Below are positions 9,601-18,100 of a stretch of DNA of 64,000 nt, piece after piece. How positions within the stretch are numbered: the first letter of the stretch is position 1; each line of letters opens with the position of its first letter. Position numbers and translations under genes: made by a program. Location: assembly GCA_018268935.1 (NCBI GenBank), contig JAFDVS010000035.1:50201-114200 (forward strand), written 5' to 3'. The stretch comes from Acidobacteriota bacterium. GTDB taxonomy: Bacteria; Acidobacteriota; Terriglobia; Bryobacterales; Bryobacteraceae. Under the pieces are notes generated by a model that saw only the letters and a program-made list of their open reading frames with translations, did not search any database and had not been told where the DNA came from.

Positions 9601-9686
9601 TCGGTATGTCTCCTCTGCTGGGGGTATTCCCGGAGCCGGAAATTCCTTTCACTGGGCACACCGGATTTCTGACAAAATCTTGGGTG

Positions 9687-11078
9687 ATGCAACGACGGAC
9701 CTTCTGCGGCGCCTTGGCCGGTGCCGCTCTCGCAGCGGCTGAACCACGGCCGAACGTGGTGTTTGTCATCGCCGACGACCTGCGCCACGATGCTCTCGGC
9801 GCCACCGGCAGCAAGGTGGCCCGTACCCCGCACCTCGACCGCCTGGCCGCCGAAGGCGCCATCTTCAAAAACTTCTTCTGCGCCACCCCGCTCTGTTCCC
9901 CCAGCCGCGCCAGCTTCCTCACCGGCCTCTATGCGCACACCCACCGCGTCATCAACAACGACAAGATCGGATTGACCGAGATCTCGCACACCCTCATGAC
10001 CTGGCCCCGCCTGCTCCGCGAATCCGGCTACGAAACGGCGTTCGTCGGCAAATGGCATATGGGCCTTGATGATTCCCGCCGCCCCGGCTGGGATCACTGG
10101 GTCAGCTTCAAAGGGCAGGGAATCTACATTGACCCCGTCATCAATTACAACGGCGAATCGCGCCAGTTGCGCGGCTACATGACCGATTACCTCAACACCG
10201 AGGCCGTGCGCTACGTGAAGCAAAAACATTCCCGGCCCTTCGTGTTGTATGTGGCCCACAAGGCCGTGCACATCCCCTACCTGCCCGCGCCGCGCCACGA
10301 AAAGCTCTTCGCCGACCTGCCCCCCTTCGAATTACCCAAGCCGCCGGCCGGCGACCTGGAAGGCAAACCCATGCTCACCCGCAAGGTGGCCGAGAAAGTG
10401 GACGTCCTCCGCATCGAAGGCGCCACCCCTGAGCCTGCCGAATCGCGCCGCGGCCGTGGCCGCACGCCCGACGCTGTTTATAAGGATCAACTGCGCTGCC
10501 TCGCCGCCGTCGATGATGGCATCGGCATGTTGCGCCAGGCGCTCGCCGACACCGGCCAATTGGAGAACACAGTATTCATCTTCACCGGCGACAACGGCTA
10601 TCTCATGGGCGAACACGGCCTGTTCGATAACAAGCGGCTGGCCTATGAGCCCTCTATCCGGCTGCCGTTCCTGGTGCGCTATCCGAAACTCGTCAGGCCC
10701 GGCTCCGTGCGTGAACAGATGACGCTGAACATCGACATCTTCCCCACCATGCTCGAACTGGCCGGGGTGAAGTGGCCCGACAAAGTGCATGGCCGGTCGT
10801 TCGTCCCGGTGCTGAAAGACCCCGCCGCGCCAGGGCGCGATTCGTTTCTCTGTGAGTATTTCCTCGAAAAGGTGGGCGTGCGGTTTCCCGACTGGCAGGG
10901 CGTGCGCACCCGGACTTGGAAGTACATCCATTACCCAACGCTTGAAGGCATGGATGAGCTCTACGATCTGGCCCACGACCCTGAGGAACTGCGCAACCGC
11001 ATCGGCGATCCCGCAAACGCGCCTGTGCTCGAAGAATTGCGGCAGCTACTGCGCAAGCATTTGAAGGAAAGCTCGTAG
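9687..11078 (+). CDS. Type I sulfatase, Tat-type exported
   Basis: This 463-residue protein belongs to the formylglycine-dependent sulfatases. NVVFVIADDLRHDA near residue 21 gives the metal-binding Asp pair. LCSPSRASFLTG has the C-x-P-S-R motif with Cys70, the residue converted to formylglycine. GKWHMG and TGDNGYLMGEHG supply further active-site residues. The ATG at 9687 is chosen because it yields an RR-containing leader (MQRRTFCGALAGAALAAA) typical of Tat-exported sulfatases; an in-frame ATG at 9606 gives an implausible N terminus. It would cleave sulfate esters, probably from polysaccharides. The 3' end overlaps the convergent DNPH1-like gene by 33 bp. No sulfatase-maturing enzyme is in the window. 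Confidence 0.9.
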   Translation: MQRRTFCGALAGAALAAAEPRPNVVFVIADDLRHDALGATGSKVARTPHLDRLAAEGAIFKNFFCATPLCSPSRASFLTGLYAHTHRVINNDKIGLTEISHTLMTWPRLLRESGYETAFVGKWHMGLDDSRRPGWDHWVSFKGQGIYIDPVINYNGESRQLRGYMTDYLNTEAVRYVKQKHSRPFVLYVAHKAVHIPYLPAPRHEKLFADLPPFELPKPPAGDLEGKPMLTRKVAEKVDVLRIEGATPEPAESRRGRGRTPDAVYKDQLRCLAAVDDGIGMLRQALADTGQLENTVFIFTGDNGYLMGEHGLFDNKRLAYEPSIRLPFLVRYPKLVRPGSVREQMTLNIDIFPTMLELAGVKWPDKVHGRSFVPVLKDPAAPGRDSFLCEYFLEKVGVRFPDWQGVRTRTWKYIHYPTLEGMDELYDLAHDPEELRNRIGDPANAPVLEELRQLLRKHLKESS

Positions 11079-11468
11079 CGGTTCGCGCAGTGTGGCCGCG
11101 TCCATGTAGCGCAGCACCTGCACCTGCGGGCAGCCTGCGATCATCGCCGAAAGCACGCGCCCGCAATCCTCGCGGAACAGGCAGAGCACAGGCTTGCCCG
11201 CATCCACCGCGCGTCCGATTTCGTAGCCCACCCCGAGGCTCGGTGTCGTCACTTCCGCCACGATGGCGTCTGCCGCGCCAAGCCACGCCATGTCGCGGTC
11301 GTGGATAAATCGGTCATTCGGACTGTCTTCTCCCTTATCCGAAAGCGCGGCCTCGGCCACGTGTTCGGTCAGCACCTCGCCATACTCGCCCAGCAGCTTC
11401 ACGATCGTCTCATAACGGGCCTGATCCTCCCGCCCACCCCGGATCGAGCCCGCGAAATAGATCTTCAA
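11046..11468 (-). CDS. 2'-deoxynucleoside 5'-phosphate N-hydrolase (DNPH1/Rcl-like)
   Basis: A 140-residue protein strikingly similar to mammalian DNPH1 (Rcl): YFAGSIRGGRED at residue 4, VLTEHVA at 32, AEVTTPSLGVGYEIGRAV at 71 and CLFREDCGRVLSAMI at 96. By alignment Glu83 would be the catalytic nucleophile, with Tyr4, Asp59 and Ser77 also in the pocket. The family hydrolyses the N-glycosidic bond of deoxynucleoside monophosphates, releasing the base and deoxyribose 5-phosphate, as a nucleotide-pool sanitising step. It is related to nucleoside deoxyribosyltransferases, the main alternative. The start overlaps the stop of the anti-sigma-like gene as ATGA, making it the last gene of the selenoprotein/sigma operon. 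Confidence 0.85.
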   Translation of the reverse strand: MKIYFAGSIRGGREDQARYETIVKLLGEYGEVLTEHVAEAALSDKGEDSPNDRFIHDRDMAWLGAADAIVAEVTTPSLGVGYEIGRAVDAGKPVLCLFREDCGRVLSAMIAGCPQVQVLRYMDAATLREPLRAFLQMLAQ

Positions 11469-12631
11469 TTTTCCGTACCCTTGATCAGAATCTCGATGAT
11501 GGTGGGCTGCGCCGGCGCTGCCGCATCTTTCGACTTCGCCAGTTCGTCCTTCATTTCGCGAGCCGGCGATCCGGCCCGGAAGCCGCCGATGACCCCGGTG
11601 GCGCCTGGAGCCATCGGAATCTGCCGCGCAAACTCGAGCCGGTAGGGCTGCGAACTCGGCAGCAGGAAACCCGAGGCCGGCAGCAGCAGTGTCTGCCCTT
11701 CGCGCACCGGAGTGAGGCTCACGATCGCCTTCGCTTCGCCCCGCCGCGTGAGGGCGACAAAGCCGTCCTGGCTGGCCGTAACCCGGATGCGCACCGCGTC
11801 CGAATCGCGGAACGTCGTGGCAGGCGCATAATTCCCCTGTTCGTCGCGCTTGAGCAGCGTGTATTGCACCGGCGGTGCGGCGATGCGCATGGGGGCCGCT
11901 TTTGGCGCAGGCGGAGGCGCGGCCGGCGCCTCAGCGGCAGCAGTCACCGCCGGCGGTGCGATGATCCCTCCAATCACCCCGCCCACCGGTTGCTGCGAAT
12001 CCTGCCGCTGCACCTGAACCTGTTGATCGAACACCGGGGCCGCCTGCTGCTGTTCCCGTATGGCCTGGATCTGCCGCGGCGCCTGCTGTTGGATCGCCTG
12101 ATTCCGCGCCATCTCTTTCTCCGCTGGCGCTTCTTCGCGCTTGTCCCGTTCAACAGTGGCTGGCCGTTTCGATTCCACTTCCGGCTGGCGCGCGCGCACG
12201 GCTTTGCGAGCCTCCGGCGCCGCAGCCGCTGGTGGCGGCGTGATCGCCACCGGAGCGGATTCGTTCTGCTTCGCCATCTGCATCTGCGCGACCGGTTGCG
12301 TCAATCGCGTCGCAAAGAAACCAACGACAAGCGCCGTGGTCGCGACCGCCCCCGCCGCGCCCCACCCCATCGGCGTGCCCATCCACTTGCGGAATCGGCC
12401 TAATAGGCTCTCCTTGGGCCGCAACGCGTCGATCAACTCCCGCTTCGCCCCCGGCTGCTCCAACATCTCCCGCAACGCCTCTTCATCCATCAGCGCATCA
12501 AAAAGCTGCTGATCCTGAAGCGCAGCCGCAAACAATTCCTCCCGTTCCTGTTCCGGCAGATTTCCCATGGCGTGGCCGCCCAACAGGTGTTGGGGCCGTT
12601 CGTTGCGCGGATCCTGGTTCGGACCGTTCAT
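11465..12631 (-). CDS. Membrane anti-sigma-factor-like protein
   Basis: A 388-residue protein. An acidic N-terminal cytoplasmic part (residues 1-95) is followed by one membrane segment (GWGAAGAVATTALVVGFFA, about 105-125), a long Pro/Ala/Gln-rich linker and a C-terminal beta-rich region (about 270-365) resembling the DUF4384 or similar extracytoplasmic sensor fold. Position directly after an ECF sigma factor, with an ATGA overlap and GGAGG upstream of the ATG at 12631, supports an anti-sigma role. No zinc-binding H-x3-C-x2-C motif is present, so it is not a ZAS-type anti-sigma factor. The linker contains VGGVIGGIIAPP, echoed in the VIT-VWA protein. The signal sensed is unknown. Confidence 0.7.
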   Translation of the reverse strand: MNGPNQDPRNERPQHLLGGHAMGNLPEQEREELFAAALQDQQLFDALMDEEALREMLEQPGAKRELIDALRPKESLLGRFRKWMGTPMGWGAAGAVATTALVVGFFATRLTQPVAQMQMAKQNESAPVAITPPPAAAAPEARKAVRARQPEVESKRPATVERDKREEAPAEKEMARNQAIQQQAPRQIQAIREQQQAAPVFDQQVQVQRQDSQQPVGGVIGGIIAPPAVTAAAEAPAAPPPAPKAAPMRIAAPPVQYTLLKRDEQGNYAPATTFRDSDAVRIRVTASQDGFVALTRRGEAKAIVSLTPVREGQTLLLPASGFLLPSSQPYRLEFARQIPMAPGATGVIGGFRAGSPAREMKDELAKSKDAAAPAQPTIIEILIKGTEN

Positions 12632-13134
12632 TTGCCCGCCTCCCATTTGCCGCCCATGGCTTCCATCAGTTGCTTCCGGCACCGCAGATCCCACGTGTAG
12701 ATCGTGTTGATCGACGGCGCTCCAAACAAACGCTGGATCTCGGCGAAGGATTTGCCTTCCAGCTTGTAGCGCATCAGGTCGCGGCAGCGCTCCCCCAGCG
12801 ACAGCATCGCCTCTTTCAGCCGCGCCAGTTGCTCCTTCTTCTCCGCCAGTTCCGCCGGGTCCGGATCGAGGGTGGCCAGCGGCAGATCGTCCACCGGAAT
12901 GGCGGTCGCCTCGCCCCTGCGCTGTCCCGTGCGGACTCCGGACATGATCTTGAACCTCGCAATCTGCAACGCCAGCGGAACCAGTTCGGTCATCTCCGTG
13001 ACGTGCGAATACTTCTCGTGCAACAGGCCAAGGACCTCCTGCGCCACATCTTCGGCGAGATCCCTTCTATAACGAGATGCCGCGAAGGCGACGATCCTTT
13101 CACGCAATAGTGCCAGTACGCGCTCGCGGTCCAT
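12628..13134 (-). CDS. ECF-type RNA polymerase sigma factor
   Basis: A 168-residue sigma-70 family protein. Region 2 spans about residues 15-75 (RYRRDLAEDVAQEVLGLLHEK) and region 4 spans about 105-160 (LSLGERCRDLMRYKLEGKS, then a helix-turn-helix ending in CRKQLMEAMG). Region 3 is absent, as expected for the ECF group. It starts 6 nt after the ArsC-like selenoprotein gene and overlaps the anti-sigma-like gene by 4 nt. It probably activates its own operon and an unknown regulon when released from the membrane partner. The region 4 helix (SFAEIQRLFGAPSINTIYTW) is somewhat unusual but recognisable. Confidence 0.85.
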   Translation of the reverse strand: MDRERVLALLRERIVAFAASRYRRDLAEDVAQEVLGLLHEKYSHVTEMTELVPLALQIARFKIMSGVRTGQRRGEATAIPVDDLPLATLDPDPAELAEKKEQLARLKEAMLSLGERCRDLMRYKLEGKSFAEIQRLFGAPSINTIYTWDLRCRKQLMEAMGGKWEAGK

Positions 13135-13140
13135 CCGGGA

Positions 13141-13491
13141 TTATCCGAATACCTTGCGGTAGACCTCCTCGTCAAAGCCTACCAGGAGTGTCCTCCCTTT
13201 GCGAATCGTAGGCGCGCGCAGATTGCCTGTGGGGCCGAGAAGAATCGCCTTCAGATCAGCTTCCGAAGGCTTGTCCTTCTTGAGATTGTAATGAACGATA
13301 CGCTTCCCCTTCATGGCGTAAATCTCGTTGACGCCTTCCACCAGGGCAAGCGCATCGGCTGGTCCGAATGTGTTCTTCCTGGCGTCCACCTGCTCGGTGG
13401 TGGGGATGGAATGAGCCGCAAGAAACTCTTGCGTGCGGCCGCAGGTGGTTCAACCGGGGCGGTGATAACTCCAATCGATTGTTGCAGACAT
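13141..13491 (-). CDS. ArsC/Spx-like thioredoxin-fold selenoprotein (in-frame UGA read as Sec)
   Basis: A frame of 116 codons from ATG 13491 to TAA 13141 is interrupted once, by TGA at codon 14 (13452-13450). The translation before it is MSATIDWSYHRPG and after it TTCGRTQEFLAAHSIP, so the UGA occupies the first position of a U-x-x-C redox motif at the end of the first beta strand, where ArsC-family proteins carry catalytic Cys. The rest matches the ArsC/Spx fold, including the conserved cis-Pro block GNLRAPTIRKG and LLVGFDEEVY. Total length fits the family (about 110-120). A bacterial SECIS hairpin follows the UGA. The first standard start after the UGA (GTG 13389) would remove the active-site strand. 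It is probably a redox enzyme or sensor; actual arsenate reduction is not implied. It heads the sigma/anti-sigma/DNPH1-like operon (6-nt gap). Confidence 0.85.
13415..13436 (-). promoter_or_regulatory. Bacterial SECIS element in the ArsC-like selenoprotein mRNA
   Basis: On the minus strand, 14-35 nt after the UGA, the mRNA folds as GC-(A bulge)-CGCAAG / AGUUU loop / CUUGCG-GC: six continuous upper base pairs, one bulged A, then two more pairs. The apical loop (13427-13423) has G as its second base and begins 23 nt after the UGA. As I recall, bacterial SECIS elements need a small apical loop with G in the first two positions, an upper stem of at least four pairs and a loop about 16-37 nt from the UGA; all are met. 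It would recruit SelB with Sec-tRNA. Confidence 0.8.
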
Positions 13492-13562
13492 CGATCCCAG
13501 CCTAGCAAAATCCGCCACTCAGGCGATCCGCTATGGTACGAATCAGTGAAACCACCTAGGTC

Positions 13563-14189
13563 TCATGGCGCTGCGGCTGCGTGCGTTTGGGGATATGACG
13601 CACCCGCTCTGGCCATTCGCTGCACCTCGCGCCGCATCGATTCCGCATCGCGATCGCAGAACATCAATCTCCCGCGCGCCATGTCGATCGCATCGTCGCG
13701 GTCCCAGGACGGGTCCATCACGCCAATGGAATGATGGCCCACCGGCGAGAGAAGATGGCCGATTTCGTGGGCCATGGCATATCCCAGTAAGAGGTCCGAA
13801 TTGATCCCCAGCAGGATGGAGAAGTTCTGCACCCTTGGCCAGATTACGGCTGCGTTATTGCGCCCTGCCGTACGCAGCGTGTAGCCGATCGTGAAGCTGT
13901 CGCTTTGCGAGTGGAGCTTCTTGTCTTCTTTCACCACGCCCAACAGAAATGCGGTGAGGATCACCGGACAGGCCTTCTCTTTCGGAACGGTTCGAGGGTT
14001 GGGACAGCGCTGCCAGTGCGTAGGTATGCCTGCCTTATCGAACAGTTCCTGCGCATGCTGGACCGCGCGGTCATAGGTCCCCTCCGGGATGCCGACCCGG
14101 TTAAATACCTGGATCTCCGCAACTGCGCCTCCTTCACCGATGGCCGCAATACGGGCAAAGATGAGCAATTCGAGCAACGGGACGAACAT
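13563..14189 (-). CDS. Metzincin-like zinc metalloprotease, probably exported
   Basis: A 208-residue protein with a hydrophobic N terminus (MFVPLLELLIFARIAAIG) that may be a signal peptide or anchor. It has a zinc-protease motif HEIGHLL at residues 141-147, followed by GHH at 151-153 and a Met-turn-like GVMDP at 156. In classical metzincins the third His is ten residues after the first; here His152 and His153 are offset by one or two, so the ligand assignment is uncertain. AAAAGGA precedes the ATG. The gene stands 71 bp upstream of the selenoprotein operon on the same strand; a short hairpin with TTTT in between (near 13505-13525) may separate them. No substrate can be named. Confidence 0.7.
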   Translation of the reverse strand: MFVPLLELLIFARIAAIGEGGAVAEIQVFNRVGIPEGTYDRAVQHAQELFDKAGIPTHWQRCPNPRTVPKEKACPVILTAFLLGVVKEDKKLHSQSDSFTIGYTLRTAGRNNAAVIWPRVQNFSILLGINSDLLLGYAMAHEIGHLLSPVGHHSIGVMDPSWDRDDAIDMARGRLMFCDRDAESMRREVQRMARAGASYPQTHAAAAP

Positions 14190-14339
14190 GATCCTTTTCC
14201 TGAATGTTTCCGGCGCGCACGTAGGTTCTTCCCCGCCGGATACGTGAAATGGATTGGGGAGATCGGCGGCCGCCTGAGAGGCCGGGCCGCGTCACCGTCG
14301 CAGAAAGTTATGCAATTACCGTGCCAAAAGTGAGAGCAT

Positions 14340-15119
14340 CTACGCTAAGAACGTCTTAAGTACAGCCGCCACTCCGGCGCCGTTCTCAATCGGAAGCATG
14401 TGTGTTTCATTCTGGAATATACGGAGCTGAGCATCGCAAATGAGACGCGCCGTCTCCTCCAGTACTGACCCACCGAACAACTGGTCCTTCTCCGCCCCCA
14501 CGACAAGCGTTGGACACTGTATACGGCGACAGTAATCTGCGTTCTCCTCAGGTTCCCGCCCCAGCAGTTGTTCGTAATCGGCGAGGATCGCTGAAGCCTG
14601 CCGGTAGCCCTCCAGTGAATGCCTGCGCAGTTTGAGGCGCACCAGCCAGTTGTACCAGGGCCTGCGGAACAAAGTGGCATTTTCCCCCAGAAATGTTTGG
14701 AGATCATTCCGGCGCAGCGCCGCAAATTGGCGCTCGATGCGACTCGCCCCAGCCGCGGAAAACCGGTGCGCACTGACCAGCAGCACGAGCCGCGGCGCCA
14801 GGTGGGGATGCAGCGCGGCGAAGCGCATCGCCACGAACCCACCGAACGAGATCCCCATCACTACGTCAGGCGGAGCGGCCACAGCCACGGCCATGTCCGC
14901 AACGATGTCCGCGTAACGGGAACTCGCGTAGCCAAGAATGGTGAAACGATGAGTGGGAAGCAGGCGGGCAATCTGGCGGGCGTAACGTTGAGGGTTGGAA
15001 TGGAGAGACTTGAGAAGGGCGTTGACTCCAAAGAAGACCACTGCCTCTTTCGAACCTTCGCCCCCTCGGATAAAGGGTACCCTGCCATTGGCAAGGTACC
15101 CGGTTTCACAGCCGCGCAC
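14340..15119 (-). CDS. Alpha/beta-hydrolase fold protein
   Basis: A protein of about 259 residues with the alpha/beta-hydrolase arrangement: VVFFGVNALL near residue 27 as the oxyanion-hole strand, the nucleophile elbow GISFGG near residue 88, an acidic residue after LVVGAEKDQLFG near 203, and the catalytic-His block ETHMLPIENG near 237. No cleavage signal is seen. The start is uncertain: GTG at 15119 immediately follows the TAA of the TonB receptor gene, but no ribosome-binding site is visible there, and a downstream GTG after GAAAGAGG would give a protein about 25 residues shorter. Esterase, lipase and haloperoxidase-like activities are all possible. The 150-bp gap to the right end of the metalloprotease gene shows nothing else. 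Confidence 0.75.
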   Translation of the reverse strand: MRGCETGYLANGRVPFIRGGEGSKEAVVFFGVNALLKSLHSNPQRYARQIARLLPTHRFTILGYASSRYADIVADMAVAVAAPPDVVMGISFGGFVAMRFAALHPHLAPRLVLLVSAHRFSAAGASRIERQFAALRRNDLQTFLGENATLFRRPWYNWLVRLKLRRHSLEGYRQASAILADYEQLLGREPEENADYCRRIQCPTLVVGAEKDQLFGGSVLEETARLICDAQLRIFQNETHMLPIENGAGVAAVLKTFLA

Positions 15120-18100
15120 TTAGAACGAGAAACGCAATCCCAACTGAACCTGGCGCGGGGTACCGACGATACCCGTGATGCGCCCGGCGGCGGGATTGCC
15201 GATCGAAGTGTTCGGCAAATCAAATTGCGGAGTGTTGAACAGGTTGAACACTTCGCCGCGGAACTGGAAGCGGAACCGTTCGCTGAAGGAAAAATCCTTG
15301 AACAGCGACCAATCCAACTGAATGCGCCCCGGCCCGTAAAGGATATTGCGGCCGGAGTTGCCGAACGTGAACTGCGCCGGGATGCCCCAGGCCGCATCCG
15401 GCGTATTGAACGAGGTGTCATACCACAGGAACGGATCCTTCTTCGCGAGCGAACCTTCCTTCAACCGCATCGGGCGGCTGCCGCCTGCATTCGATACCGA
15501 CGTCTGCAGCACCGGAGTGAACGGCAGGCCCGTCTGCGAGGTGAAGATCATGTTCGTATCCCATCCGCCTGCGATCGCGGTCAACGCCTTGGAATTCGAA
15601 GCCCACTTGCGCCCCTTGCCGAAAGGCAATGAGTAGTTCATCGAGTACGTCAGCCGGTGCCGCATATCGAAGCCCGAGTTGGCGCGGTCGCAATAGCGGC
15701 AGCGGATGTCCTGCGGGAACGGCCCGTTGTCGGCGCCGCCGAAGGCGTTGGCAATCACGTCGATCGAGTGCGCCCAGGTGTATGCCATCAGGAACCCGAG
15801 ACCGTTGTTGAAACGCCGCTCGAGCGATGCCTGCAGCGAGTTGTAGTTCGACAGCCCGTCCGTCGTGTTATACGTCACGCCAACCACGTTCGGAGCAATG
15901 CCGATCAGCGGGCGGCGCGGTCCGGGAGCGCCCGGTCCGGCAACCGGCTGATTGTAGTCCCACGTCGTGTCGAGACGCCGTCCGACGTTGCCCACATAGC
16001 CGATCTTGGCCACCAGGTCCTTCGGCATCTGCTGCTGCAACTGCAGGCTGAATTGCGGCGTGTAGCCGGAGCGGAAGTTCGGCACGATCGCAATCATCGC
16101 ACCCACCGGGTTGTTCGCCACCACGTTGAAATCGAGCACCGGAATCGGTCGCAGCCCATCCTGCACGCGCCGCGGATTGGCGTTGTACTGATTGATGTCT
16201 TCGGCGTTGATAGGGCCAAACGGCAACTGGCGGTGACGCCGCATATACGCGCCCTCGCTGCCTGCCGGGTTGTAGAACATGCCCGCGCCGCCCCTCAGCA
16301 CCGTGCCTTCCCGCAGCCGGTAGGCAAAGCCGAAGCGCGGAGCGAAGTTGTTGCGGTCGGCAATCACGCCCGTGCGCGCATCGGTGTTGAAGCCGGCGAT
16401 CAGCAGCTTGCCGGTCACGACATCGAAGTTGCTCTGGCGATTGGCCACTTCCACCAGCGGCGTATCGTATTCATAGCGGATGCCGAGGTTCAGTGTGAGT
16501 CGATCGTTGACCTTCCAGTCATCCTGGAAGTACATGCTCCATTCCGTCTGGCGGTAGCCGGGGAAGACCAGCGTGAAGTCCTGCTCGATGGTGTTCGCAT
16601 CGCCCAGCAGGAACGCGGCCATCGTCTCACCCGTGTTGCCCGTCGAGTTCGGATTGTCGGTGAACGTGCGTCCGAAGTTGAAGCGCCCGTTCCCTCGATT
16701 GGTCTGGAACTGCGTGATCTGGCGGCGGCGCGCTTCGAGGCCGAATTTGAGGCTGTGTGCGCCGCGCAGATTGGTGAAGTCCACGCGCGGGTGGAAGGTG
16801 TTCTCCACACGGTAGATCGGCAGCGAACGGGTCTGGCCGATGCCGCTGTATCCCGCCGGGCTGAAGATCGGAATGCCATCGGCGAGCGGGCCCTGGTTCG
16901 AGCCTTTCACGCCCAGCTTCTCGCCCAACTGCGCACCCGGCGTTGCGCCTTCCTGCAGGAAGGTCAGGTTGAACCGGTTGAAGCCCATCTTCGCTTCCAT
17001 GATGAACGTCGGCGAAATGGTGCGGATCCAGCTCAGCACCGAGTTATAGCTCTTCAACGCGGAATCACCGGCGAAGGTGTCTTCATTGCCAAGGCTCACC
17101 GTGCCGACGCCATCGAGATTCACCGGGGCGAACGTCGAAGGCCGCGTGGTCACTGTGTCCTGCCGCGAGAAGCGGCCGAAGACCACGTTCTTATCGCTCC
17201 AGTTCCAGTCCATACGGACATCGGCCTGATTCCAGCGCTGCTTTTCCTTCGGGTTCGTCGTGTGGTTGTTGGTGAGGCCGCCGACCAGCGGGCTGGGGTA
17301 GGCGTTGATCAGCTTGCGCGTCACTGTGTCGAAGCGGTTGGTGGGAACGATGCGATTCGGGAAAGGATCGCGCACGAAGCCCGAAGCCACGCCCGCCTGC
17401 GCACGCGTGGTCGCGGGATCGAAGATGTCGCGCGTCTCGGAGAAGTTGCCGGTGCGCATCAGAGCAGTGGGCACGGTGTTGACGAACGTGCGCTCCTGGC
17501 GGCGGCGGAAACCTTCGTAGTTGCCGAAGAAGAACAGCTTGTTGGGAATGACCTTGCCGCCGAAGCTGGCGCCAAATTGGTTCTGCCGGAACGTCGGCTT
17601 GGCCAGCAGCGGCGAAGCGAAGTAGTTCTTGGCATCGAGCTTGTCGTTGCGCAGGAACTCATAGGCGCTGCCGTGCCATTCGTTGGAGCCGGACTTCGTG
17701 ATGACGTTGACGGTTGCGCCTGCGTTGCGGCCCTGATCGGCGGCAAACAGGCTGGTTTGAATCTTGAACTCACGCACGGCCTCGACCGAGGGACGCAGCG
17801 TGATCGACAGCGTCAAGCGCTCGTTGTTATCCGCGCCATCCATGAGGAAGTTGTTCGAGCCTTCGCGGTTGCCGTTGGCGAACAGCTCACTGCCCGGACG
17901 CAGATCGTCGGGACGCGTGCCGCTCATGATGGTGCCCTTGGCGCCGAAACCGACGCCGACGACACCCGGACCGAGGATGGCCAGTTGGACGAAGTTGCGC
18001 CCGTTCAACGGGAGGTCTTCGATGGCCTTGCGTTCCACCACCTGCCCGATGGCGGAGGAGTCCTGGTCGATGAGCGGAGTGGATTCGACGACGTTGACGG

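Noticed and set aside
9606..9687. An earlier ATG for the sulfatase at 9606
   Set aside because: It adds 27 residues without similarity to sulfatases and hides the RR-type signal peptide starting at 9687.
13141..13389. A shorter gene starting at GTG 13389 instead of the selenoprotein
   Set aside because: It would discard the first beta strand and the redox motif while the conserved fold continues in frame across the UGA, which is followed by a SECIS-type hairpin.
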